Part shown: positions 1 through 6,789 of the stretch, one piece after another
Layout of the letters: each line of letters starts with the position of its first letter
Position numbering within the stretch: position 1 is the first letter of the stretch
Assembly: GCA_018816605.1 (NCBI GenBank)
Contig: JAHIVS010000148.1
Span: 1-40,238 of the forward strand
Reading direction: 5' to 3'
DNA length: 40,238 nt
Source: Pseudomonadota bacterium
GTDB lineage: Bacteria; Desulfobacterota; Desulfobacteria; Desulfobacterales; Desulfobacteraceae
Notes under the pieces: model-generated
Told to the model about the DNA's origin: nothing
The model's database searches: none
Seen by the model: only the letters and a program-made list of their open reading frames with translations
Translations under genes and position numbers: made by a program

Positions 1-67
1 AATGGTTCCAAAAGGACTGATGGACAGGATCACGTCCTTTAAAATCCCCACAAAGGCCGCATATTAG
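1..67 (+). CDS. Possible C-terminal end of a gene entering from the left (partial)
   Basis: An open frame runs from the window edge to a TAG at 65-67 and would encode about 22 C-terminal residues ending in KAAY. It is too short to assign a family. The stop is followed by about 155 bases without a gene before the transporter. It could equally be chance open frame, so confidence is low. A weak inverted pair (AAAGGAC at 11-17 and GTCCTTT at 34-40) lies inside it. Confidence 0.3.
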   Translation, partial: MVPKGLMDRITSFKIPTKAAY

Positions 68-222
68 GCCAGAATCTGGGAGAAGGGCAATGGGGGGTGG
101 GGTTGCCGCCTTCTTTATTTGCTTGCATCCCCATCTCAAGGGTATACAATCCTAAAGGTTTGGTATATCCATAGGAACCGAAAATTTTAAAGGGATAAAC
201 AAATAATTTTGTTCCGGAAACC

Positions 223-1122
223 ATGATGACCCTTAAAACAATTGTCCTGACCTGTTTTGCCATGACCGCCTTTGCCGCCAATTCTGTTTTCTGCAGATTT
301 GCACTGGAAATAGGGTCCATGGATGCGGGCAGCTTTACCCTGATTCGTCTGGGCTCCGGGGCTGTTTTTCTAACCCTGTTGGCCGGCAGGAAGGCTTTCT
401 GCCGGCCCAGGAACAAAGCGGCATGGGCCATGCCCCTGATGCTGGCCCTGTACGCACTGTTTTTTTCCCTGGCCTATGTGGACCTTGGCACGGCCACCGG
501 CGCCCTGATCCTCTTTGGTGTCGTCCAGGCAACCATGCTCATTGCCGGATTTCTGGACGGAGAACGACCGGGGGGAGTCCGGACCCTGGGCATGGCAACA
601 GCCCTTTTGGGACTTGTGTACCTGCTTTTTCCCGGGTTATCATCCCCCTCCCCTTTGGGGGCCTTTTTCATGGTACTGGCCGGAATCTTCTGGGGGATCT
701 ATTGTCTTTTGGGAAAGCAGGTCAGCAACCCCGTTGACACAACCGCCTTTAATTTCATATGGGCCGTTTTCCTTTTTTTGGGGCCCACGCTTTTTTTGTC
801 CGATTTTTCACCTTTTTCCCCGGGATCCCTCCCTTGGGAACCCGGACTGTCTGGAACCGGATTCTGGGCCGCGGTTCTATCGGGCAGCCTGGCCTCCGGG
901 GCCGGGTATGTAAGCTGGTATGCCGCCATAAAAGGACTCACCGCCACACAGGCCGCAAGCGTCCAGTTGACGGTGCCGGTGATTGCATCTTGCGGCGGGG
1001 TGTTTTTTCTGTCCGAAAGCGTTACATTAAGACTCTTCATAGCATCTGTTGTCATTCTTTCCGGGGTAGGCCTTGCCTTGCTCCCCACAAAAAAAAGAAA
1101 AATATTTAATTCAAAAACCTAG
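223..1122 (+). CDS. EamA/DMT-family membrane transporter
   Basis: This 299-residue protein is almost entirely hydrophobic, with about ten predicted membrane segments arranged as two similar halves, as usual for EamA-type drug/metabolite transporters. Family features visible are the early FCRFAL/LIRLGSG stretch of the first half and the ATQAASVQLTVPVIA stretch of the second half, followed by a short basic tail (KKRKIF). The likely role is export or import of a small metabolite across the inner membrane; the substrate cannot be read from sequence. The start is one of two adjacent ATG codons (223 or 226); the ribosome site is weak (CCGGAAA). It stands alone, 73 bases before the response regulator, and may be its own unit. 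Confidence 0.85.
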   Translation: MMTLKTIVLTCFAMTAFAANSVFCRFALEIGSMDAGSFTLIRLGSGAVFLTLLAGRKAFCRPRNKAAWAMPLMLALYALFFSLAYVDLGTATGALILFGVVQATMLIAGFLDGERPGGVRTLGMATALLGLVYLLFPGLSSPSPLGAFFMVLAGIFWGIYCLLGKQVSNPVDTTAFNFIWAVFLFLGPTLFLSDFSPFSPGSLPWEPGLSGTGFWAAVLSGSLASGAGYVSWYAAIKGLTATQAASVQLTVPVIASCGGVFFLSESVTLRLFIASVVILSGVGLALLPTKKRKIFNSKT

Positions 1123-1195
1123 AACAGGTATGATATACTCGCTCACTTAAATATGAACCTTATATTTTTTGAAATATACGCGGGGAAGGATTCCA

Positions 1196-1588
1196 ATGAA
1201 AATTCTTGTTGTGGATGATGAAATTGTCAGCCGAAAAAAAATGATGAAAATCCTAGCTGATTTTGGCACTTGTGAAGGCGTACAAAACGGGAAGGCGGCC
1301 TTGACGGTCATAAAAACGGCTCTGGAAGACTGGAAACCATATGGGGTGATCGCCCTGGACGTTTCCATGCCCGACATCAGCGGCATAGAGGTTTTGACGA
1401 TCATCCGGGAACTGGAAAAAAAACAAGGCCTGGATGAAGAAGAACAGGCAAAAATTCTCATGGTGACCTCCCACTCGGACATGGAAACCGTAAAAGCCTG
1501 TATGGGAAAATGTGACGGCTATGTGATCAAACCCTTTAACAAAGCGGTGATGGTCGAAAAAATGAAAAAAATCGGCTTAATCCGCTAA
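1196..1588 (+). CDS. Single-domain response regulator (CheY-like receiver)
   Basis: The 130-residue product is a stand-alone receiver domain. It starts MKILVVDDE (the acidic pocket), has the phospho-acceptor Asp in ALDVSMPD near residue 58, the Thr/Ser switch in MVTSHSD and the conserved Lys in VIKPF. No output domain follows, so it should act by protein-protein contact or as a phosphorelay intermediate. The ATG at 1196 is preferred over an upstream in-frame codon because GGAAGGA (1184-1190) sits five bases before it. It is followed after 24 bases by the CYTH gene and then by a hybrid kinase, which suggests a three-gene signalling operon with the kinase as the likely phosphate donor (inference). 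Confidence 0.9.
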   Translation: MKILVVDDEIVSRKKMMKILADFGTCEGVQNGKAALTVIKTALEDWKPYGVIALDVSMPDISGIEVLTIIRELEKKQGLDEEEQAKILMVTSHSDMETVKACMGKCDGYVIKPFNKAVMVEKMKKIGLIR

Positions 1589-1612
1589 TCCGGATGAAAG
1601 GCTTTTTCTGCC

Positions 1613-2074
1613 ATGGGCATTGAAATCGAACGAAAATTTCTGGTCACCCGAATTCCCGTTGACCTTTCCTGCGGGATTTTTGTTTGCCAGGGGTATATGC
1701 TCAACCGGGAAGACCGGGTTGTAAGGATCCGGATCATGGGAAACAGCGGTTTTCTGACCATCAAGGGAAAAACCGTCCATACCCGGCGCTGGGAGTTTGA
1801 ATACGAAATTCCCCAACCCGATGCCCGGCAGATGCTGGAATTGTTCTGCGAAAAACCCCTGGTGGAAAAAGTTCGGTTCAAAATTGAATTTAAAGGATTT
1901 GAATGGGTGATTGACCAGTTCCTGGGTGAAAATGCAGGGCTGATTCTGGGGGAGATTGAGCTGGAAAATGAAACCCAGGCATTTGAAGTTCCTCCCTGGG
2001 CCGGTAAAGAAGTCACCCACGACCCCCGGTATTTTAATTCAAACCTCATTTGCCAGCCCTACTCCGCCTGGTAA
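1613..2074 (+). CDS. CYTH-domain protein (triphosphate tunnel metalloenzyme)
   Basis: The 153-residue protein begins MGIEIERKFLV, which carries the ExExK signature of CYTH proteins. Further alternating charged strands (VVRIRIMG, FLTIKGKT, EFEYEIP, LGEIELE) match the eight-stranded tunnel that binds triphosphate through basic residues and metal through glutamates. Small bacterial members of this size are usually inorganic triphosphatases rather than adenylate cyclases. It lies between a receiver-only regulator and a hybrid histidine kinase with gaps of 24 and 61 bases, probably in one transcript. Its link to that signalling pair is unexplained. Function as triphosphatase is family-level inference. 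Confidence 0.85.
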   Translation: MGIEIERKFLVTRIPVDLSCGIFVCQGYMLNREDRVVRIRIMGNSGFLTIKGKTVHTRRWEFEYEIPQPDARQMLELFCEKPLVEKVRFKIEFKGFEWVIDQFLGENAGLILGEIELENETQAFEVPPWAGKEVTHDPRYFNSNLICQPYSAW

Positions 2075-2135
2075 CCCCTCCCCGCCATGGGAATGCCCCT
2101 TGACATTTTTCAGGCGAAATTTTAATTTCATCCAT

Positions 2136-4016
2136 ATGAAAACAAACATGCCAACCGAAATCCTCCACTTTCTGCCCCAATTCAAACAAATGCATCTCAA
2201 TCCTTTTACCCTGCATTTTTCAGGCCCCTTCAAGCACCTTGAGATGCTATATCAGCAGGATTATCTTAAAAGGTCTCTTAGCCACATTCGCATATCCCTC
2301 ATTCTGGCCTGCTGTCTTTACGGCCTCTTCGGGGTGTTGGACGCAATTCTCATTCCCCAGGAGAAACATTATCTCTGGGCAATCCGGTACGGCCTGGTCT
2401 GCCCGGTTCTTCTGCTGGTGTCGATCCTCTCCTATTTCAAAGGGGTGCAGCAATGGATCCAGCCGATATTGGCCGGACTGATCATCATTGGCGGCAGCGG
2501 TATCATCCTGATGATTCTGATCGCCCCCCCGCCGGCCAGTTATTCCTACTATGCGGGCTTGATTTTGATTTTTATTTTTGGGTACACCTTTATTCGCGCA
2601 CGTTTTATCTGGGCATCCCTGGGCGCCTGGCTGGTTGTTCTGCTTTACGAAATAGCGGCCATTGGAATTGCCCAGACGCCATGGCCAATCCTTACCAACA
2701 ACAATTTCTTTTTTCTCAGTGCCAATATCATCGGAATGCTGGCCTGCTATTCCATTGAGCTCTATGACCGCCGGGCCTTTTTTTTGACCCGGCTTTTGAT
2801 CGAAGAAAAGGAAAACCTCCGCACCGCCAAACTGGCGGAAGCTGAAAAAATAAACGCCCAAAAAATTCTGGGAGAAAAGAACAAACTGGCCCTGGTCAGC
2901 CAAATTGCAGGGAAAATGGCCCATGACTTCAATAATATTCTGGGCATTATCATGGGGACGACAGAGCTTTCTCTTCTGGACTGCAAGGATCCGGAAACAA
3001 AGGACTCCCTTAACATCATATTCGACCAGACCCTTCGGGGAAAAAACATGATAAAGAATTTACTGGCCTTTGCCAAGGACCAGGTTCCCAATCAAATTTT
3101 TTTCAAACTTACCGATAAAATTGATCTGGTGCTCAGCCTTTTGAAAAAAGACCTGGAAGGCATTCAATTGATACAAGAAAATTCCCAGGCAGTCCCTGAA
3201 CTGCTTGCTGACCCGGGGATGACCGAACATGCGCTTATGAATCTGATGCACAATGCCATACATGCCACCAGCAAAACCGATGACCCGAAAATAACCATCC
3301 GGACCCATTGCCGTGACGATACCCTTTATTTTGAAATTGAAGACAATGGCTGCGGCATTCCCAGAGAACACCTTGACGCCATCTATGATCCCTCCTTCAC
3401 CTTGAAGGGAACCCGGGATGTAACCGGGGCCTATGCAAATGGCATTAAGGGCTCGGGGTATGGAATGGCCAATGTAAAAAAATACATGGAGCAGCACCAG
3501 GGCCGTATCCGTGTTTCGTCGACACCGGGTTTGGGGACAAAATTCACGCTCTGCCTGCCCATGGTTGCCCGGGAACCGGTTCCTGAAGAAAAAACCCAAC
3601 CCCGGGAAAAGGGAATACAATCCAAAAAACATATTCTTCTGGTGGAAGATGAAGCAGCCATCTCAAATGTGCAATACCGGTTATTGACACAGACGCCCTA
3701 TTGCCACAAAGTGGATATCGCAGATACCGGGCAGGCTGCCATGGATTTATTTGACAAGAACCCATACGATTTTATCAGCCTGGATTATCTTCTTCCCGGA
3801 AATCTGAACGGCAAGGATGTCTATACCCATATTCGGAATACAGACACACACATCCCCATACTCTTTGTCTCGGGAAACATAGAGTTCCTAGAATCCATAA
3901 AGCACCTGAAACAAGAGGATGACCATGTGGATCATCTGTCAAAGCCCTGCCAGAACCATGAATATGTGAGTCGCATTAACAGGCTCCTGGAAGAGGCCCT
4001 CCCCTCTGTTCTTTAA
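2136..4016 (+). CDS. Membrane hybrid sensor histidine kinase with C-terminal receiver
   Basis: The product is about 626 residues. Residues about 52-210 form five or six membrane segments with no large periplasmic loop. A short linker leads to the dimerisation/phosphoacceptor box MAHDFNNILG (His near 263), followed by an ATPase domain with the N box (LMNLMHNAIHAT), G1 (DNGCGIP) and G2 (GSGYGMANV). The last 115 residues are a receiver with LVEDEA, SLDYLLPG (phospho-Asp), LFVSG and LSKPC. All catalytic residues are present. The frame is open upstream into the CYTH gene, but the first ATG beyond that gene (2136, or 2148) is taken as start; no strong ribosome site is visible. The embedded-membrane sensor suggests detection of a membrane or cytoplasmic cue. 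Confidence 0.9.
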   Translation: MKTNMPTEILHFLPQFKQMHLNPFTLHFSGPFKHLEMLYQQDYLKRSLSHIRISLILACCLYGLFGVLDAILIPQEKHYLWAIRYGLVCPVLLLVSILSYFKGVQQWIQPILAGLIIIGGSGIILMILIAPPPASYSYYAGLILIFIFGYTFIRARFIWASLGAWLVVLLYEIAAIGIAQTPWPILTNNNFFFLSANIIGMLACYSIELYDRRAFFLTRLLIEEKENLRTAKLAEAEKINAQKILGEKNKLALVSQIAGKMAHDFNNILGIIMGTTELSLLDCKDPETKDSLNIIFDQTLRGKNMIKNLLAFAKDQVPNQIFFKLTDKIDLVLSLLKKDLEGIQLIQENSQAVPELLADPGMTEHALMNLMHNAIHATSKTDDPKITIRTHCRDDTLYFEIEDNGCGIPREHLDAIYDPSFTLKGTRDVTGAYANGIKGSGYGMANVKKYMEQHQGRIRVSSTPGLGTKFTLCLPMVAREPVPEEKTQPREKGIQSKKHILLVEDEAAISNVQYRLLTQTPYCHKVDIADTGQAAMDLFDKNPYDFISLDYLLPGNLNGKDVYTHIRNTDTHIPILFVSGNIEFLESIKHLKQEDDHVDHLSKPCQNHEYVSRINRLLEEALPSVL

Positions 4017-4023
4017 GTCCCTT

Positions 4024-4470
4024 TTATTTAATCCAGGCTTTCTTTCTTACCAGGGTATAGGCGCTGACCATAAGCAGCACCATGCACAGACCAAGGTGAC
4101 TGATATTGATCACATAAATCAAGGCATGGGGAAAATAAATGCCGGGCAGGTTTTTGGCCACCATGAGCCCGCCTGAAACCATAAGCCCAACAATGAGAGC
4201 AATTTTTACAAGACCTGAAGCCGTGAGACCGGAAATTTTTTTTTTAGTTAAGACAAAATCCAGGCCCGCATAAACGCTGAATCCAATGAAAAATGCCGCA
4301 AAACCATAGTGCAGGACATGGGTGACATAAAACTGATCCAGCCAGCCCAATCCAGGGATATCGGCGATATAATACCGCTTGAAAATCGGCATCTGGGCAA
4401 ACCCGCTCAGGGCAATAAAAAACAGAGTGAGCCCATAGGCAATTTGCCGTGTGTTACGGACCAAAGACAT
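4024..4470 (-). CDS. Small integral-membrane cytochrome b-like subunit
   Basis: This 148-residue protein has four predicted membrane helices (about residues 10-27, 48-72, 86-104 and 117-141). Histidines sit at the start of helix 2 (His51, His54) and around helix 4 (His115, His125), a layout compatible with two b hemes bridging the helices. Its start codon overlaps the stop of the upstream iron-sulfur gene by one base (TAATG), so the two are translationally coupled and probably form one complex. The likely job is passing electrons between the quinone pool and the periplasmic iron-sulfur protein. No named family is recognised with certainty; heme binding is inferred from the His pattern. Confidence 0.75.
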   Translation of the reverse strand: MSLVRNTRQIAYGLTLFFIALSGFAQMPIFKRYYIADIPGLGWLDQFYVTHVLHYGFAAFFIGFSVYAGLDFVLTKKKISGLTASGLVKIALIVGLMVSGGLMVAKNLPGIYFPHALIYVINISHLGLCMVLLMVSAYTLVRKKAWIK

Positions 4471-5429
4471 TATCCATCCTCCTTTACACGTTTGTAAAAT
4501 TTTCCAAATGCCGCAACCGCACCCGCAATGGGGGCAATAAGCATGGCCCGGGCAAGGTTGTTGCCGTCGGCCATCCTGTCCTCGACCCGGCCCATGAAAG
4601 GTTTTCCCTTGCCCTGTTCAAGGATGAGCTGTTCAAAGGGGACAGGAGAGACATAAAGGGTATGGGTACCGCCGTTTTCCTTTTCCCCGTAAACAAAGCC
4701 TTCCATCTCGCGGGCAAGGGCATGGGCCTGTTCGATCATTTCAGCACGGGGACCAATGGTCTGGACATCTTCGGGACAGGCTTCAATACAGGCCGGGGAA
4801 AGGCCTTTTTCAAGCCGCTGGTAACACCGGTCGCACTTGTACATGACCCCGTTACCGGCCAGGGAAGGCAAAATATCCAGATAAAGGCCCACACCGGTCT
4901 GGCGCTGGGGCACATCCCAGGGACAGACCGCCTTGCACTTGGACCCGCCCAGGCAGATATCGGCATCAATCCGGGAGAGACCGTTGGGTTCCTGCTTGGC
5001 AGCCCCCCAGGGACACAGCTTGACACAGGGAGGATTCTCACAATGCATGCAGCGCCGGGGGAGAGTCAGCGTCTGTTCTTCCCCGTTGACAAGGACTTTG
5101 GCATGCTGGATAAACAGCCAGTTATAGGGGGTCAGACGATCGGTAACATCCCTTTTCTCAGACCAGTCCTCAATGGGCACCCGTTTGGGAATCATTTTGG
5201 GAAATGGCTTTCGGGGGTCTGGATATTTTGCAGCATTGGATTCTCTGCAGGCATAAACACATTCCTCACACCCGATGCAGCGGCTGATATCAATGACGGT
5301 TACCAGAGGCTCTTTTCCTTTTTCGGCCAAGGAGGCGGCGGCCCTTGCCACACTGGCGGTTACAGCCACGGAGCCTGCCGCTGCAAAACTGCCCTTTAAA
5401 AAAGCCCGCCTTGAAATTTTTGATGTCAT
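4470..5429 (-). CDS. Tat-exported ferredoxin-type iron-sulfur protein with C-terminal anchor
   Basis: The 319-residue protein starts with a twin-arginine signal (SRRAFLKG), so it is exported folded. It has the four-cluster layout of HybA/FdnH/DsrO-type subunits: Cys51-54-57-61, Cys127-130-135-139, Cys159-165-169 and Cys199-202-214-218. The third group reads CLGGSKC, lacking the usual second cysteine (Gly at 162), so this site may hold a 3Fe-4S or otherwise modified cluster. A hydrophobic helix near residues 290-310 would anchor it, as in FdnH. The gene is coupled to the cytochrome b gene and 64 bases downstream of a thioredoxin-like gene. No molybdopterin or hydrogenase catalytic subunit is adjacent, so its partner enzyme must lie elsewhere. 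Confidence 0.9.
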   Translation of the reverse strand: MTSKISRRAFLKGSFAAAGSVAVTASVARAAASLAEKGKEPLVTVIDISRCIGCEECVYACRESNAAKYPDPRKPFPKMIPKRVPIEDWSEKRDVTDRLTPYNWLFIQHAKVLVNGEEQTLTLPRRCMHCENPPCVKLCPWGAAKQEPNGLSRIDADICLGGSKCKAVCPWDVPQRQTGVGLYLDILPSLAGNGVMYKCDRCYQRLEKGLSPACIEACPEDVQTIGPRAEMIEQAHALAREMEGFVYGEKENGGTHTLYVSPVPFEQLILEQGKGKPFMGRVEDRMADGNNLARAMLIAPIAGAVAAFGKFYKRVKEDG

Positions 5430-5493
5430 TGTTTTCTCTTCCTTTCCCGCCAGGGCAATTGCCTGTCGAAACGGGTTATCCTAAAAGGTTAGA

Positions 5494-6015
5494 TTACCCT
5501 TGTTTCATGAATTCTTGAAATTCCATTCTGGTATAGCTTTTGGTCTGAATATATTTGAGAATCAGCAGCAGCTGGGGTGCATCCAGATATCCGGGAATAC
5601 TGCTGATTTTTTTGCCGTCGGGTTCCAGAAACCACATGGTGGGAAGTCCTTTGACCTTCCACTCCCGGCCAAGCGCCTGATTCTGGTCGGTATCCACCTG
5701 GATACTGATGAAATTTTTTTCAAGATATGCCAGTACCTGCTTGTCCTTAAAGGTGGTTTGTTTGAGTTTTGTGCAATAGGTGCACCAAGGCGCATGAAAA
5801 TACAAAAAAACCGGTTTATCTCCCTTACCGGCAATGGCCATGCCGGGGGTATAGTCTTTCCAGGCAATGCCGGCCTCTTTTATTTCCAGCGGGTCGGATT
5901 TCGGAAAGGTTGCTGCCGCTATGACCGGTTCCGGCGCCTTTGACCTGTTATAAAAAAAGATCCCTGCAACCACCAGACCAATGAGCACGATAACCAGTAC
6001 ATTTTCTTTTTTCAT
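5494..6015 (-). CDS. Membrane-anchored periplasmic thioredoxin-like protein
   Basis: The 173-residue product has one N-terminal membrane helix (about residues 6-22, then NRSK), placing the rest outside the inner membrane. The thioredoxin fold is of the DsbD-gamma/SoxW type, with active site APWCTYC and the cis-proline segment KGLPTMWF. It would reduce or exchange disulfides, or handle persulfides, in the periplasm. It is first in a minus-strand unit with the iron-sulfur protein and cytochrome b. The start at 6015 has AAGGA six to seven bases before it and a sigma-54-type promoter about 55 bases upstream. A role in maturing or keeping reduced the neighbouring redox proteins is inference. Confidence 0.88.
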   Translation of the reverse strand: MKKENVLVIVLIGLVVAGIFFYNRSKAPEPVIAAATFPKSDPLEIKEAGIAWKDYTPGMAIAGKGDKPVFLYFHAPWCTYCTKLKQTTFKDKQVLAYLEKNFISIQVDTDQNQALGREWKVKGLPTMWFLEPDGKKISSIPGYLDAPQLLLILKYIQTKSYTRMEFQEFMKQG

Positions 6016-6050
6016 TTATTATCCTTCATATGGATTCTTGTTGTCCCTGC

Positions 6051-6070
6051 CAGTCGGCCAGTCGGCCAGT
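6051..6070. repeat. Short tandem repeat CAGTCGGC (2.5 copies)
   Basis: Two perfect 8-base copies (6051-6058, 6059-6066) are followed by CAGTC. The repeat lies between the predicted sigma-54 start point (about 6070, minus strand) and the thioredoxin start codon, so it would be transcribed in the 5' leader. Confidence 0.8.
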
Positions 6071-6080
6071 CACAATTAAC

Positions 6081-6096
6081 AGCAAAGATAATGCCA
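6081..6096 (-). promoter_or_regulatory. Predicted sigma-54 promoter of the thioredoxin / FeS / cytochrome b unit
   Basis: Read on the minus strand the site is TGGCATTATCTTTGCT, matching the sigma-54 consensus TGGCAC-N5-TTGC with the required GG-N10-GC spacing. The -12 element is at about 6082, giving a start near 6070 and a leader of about 55 bases before the gene at 6015. Confidence 0.7.
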
Positions 6097-6214
6097 ATGG
6101 TGAAAAAGTACAGATCAAAAAATCAATATCCAAAGACAGACCGCCCCTTTCCTGTGATTTGTATATTTTTTGAGACCTGAATTCTTCCCGTGTTTCTCAA
6201 GGTGTAAACCAGTT

Positions 6215-6256
6215 GTTAACGCTCGCCTTTACAGCAGCGCCCGTGATCTAACGTTA
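6215..6256. promoter_or_regulatory. Candidate activator site (GTTAAC / TAACGTTA)
   Basis: GTTAAC at 6215-6220 and TAACGTTA at 6249-6256 lie about 145-185 bases upstream of the predicted minus-strand sigma-54 start. The stretch TTAACGCT is shared with the site at 8238-8245. GTTAAC is short and palindromic and also occurs inside genes in this window, so the assignment is tentative. Confidence 0.35.
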
Positions 6257-6397
6257 AATACTTCATGTGACACTGCCCATATTACCATACTTATATCAGA
6301 GAAAAAAGAGACTACCACCCTGTGGCTTTACACAAACAAAGGGATCTGGTAATCCATTTTACAGTATCAACCCGCCATTCACAAAGGAGACAAAAAA

Positions 6398-6757
6398 ATG
6401 ACTGACAATGTATTGATCACCATTGCCTGCGGTACTGACAACCCCAACCGGGCCACCCGGGGCCTTTTTCTGGCAGCCGTGGCCCAGAAACAAGGGAAGA
6501 ATGTGACCGTATTCCTGCTGGATGAAGGGGTCTACCTTGCCAGAAAAGGAGCGGCAGCGCCATTAAGAGCTGCCACAGGCGATTCTGCAGATGATTCTCT
6601 GGCCCATCTCCAGGCCCACAATGTGCCGATTCTGGTCTGCACCCCCTGTGCCAAGTCCCGGTTTATCGCCCAGGAGGATCTGGCCGACTCCTGCAGAATG
6701 GCAACAGCAGGAGAACTCATTGATATCGCCTGTGATGCCACCTGCATCAGCCTCTAG
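6398..6757 (+). CDS. DsrE-family sulfur-relay-like protein
   Basis: The 119-residue protein has the DsrE/DsrF-like fold signature: an opening strand (VLITIACGTDNP), an RGLFLAAVAQKQGKNVTVFL helix-strand unit, and DEGVYLARKG. A cysteine pair lies in LVCTPCAKSR (Cys81, Cys84), where related proteins carry the persulfide-bearing cysteine; more cysteines are at 11 and near the C-terminus. Proteins of this family carry or transfer sulfane sulfur in the cytoplasm. AAAGGAG precedes the ATG at 6398. It sits next to the rhodanese/octaheme locus, which supports a sulfur-related role, but it is transcribed on its own. Not the DsrE of the dsrEFH complex as far as can be seen. Confidence 0.8.
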   Translation: MTDNVLITIACGTDNPNRATRGLFLAAVAQKQGKNVTVFLLDEGVYLARKGAAAPLRAATGDSADDSLAHLQAHNVPILVCTPCAKSRFIAQEDLADSCRMATAGELIDIACDATCISL

Positions 6758-6789
6758 GACTTTTTTACCCAAAGCCGCCAAAGGGCGTT

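Larger units (their letters stand above)
6016..6397. other. Divergent intergenic region, 382 bases
   Basis: This stretch separates the minus-strand thioredoxin unit from the plus-strand DsrE gene. It holds an 8-base tandem repeat (CAGTCGGC, 6051-6066, with a partial third copy), a minus-strand sigma-54-type promoter (6081-6096), and GTTAAC and TAACGTTA elements (6215-6220, 6249-6256). An open frame at 6170-6352 has no ribosome site and no protein-like composition and was not called. No sigma-54 site was found for the DsrE gene. Confidence 0.7.

Noticed and set aside
6324..6337. TGGCTTT stretch before the DsrE gene as a sigma-54 promoter
   Set aside because: The required GC at the -12 position is AC and no TTGC follows at the right spacing.
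6170..6352. 60-codon plus-strand frame before the DsrE gene
   Set aside because: No ribosome site, low-complexity Thr/Leu content, and it covers the candidate regulatory elements.
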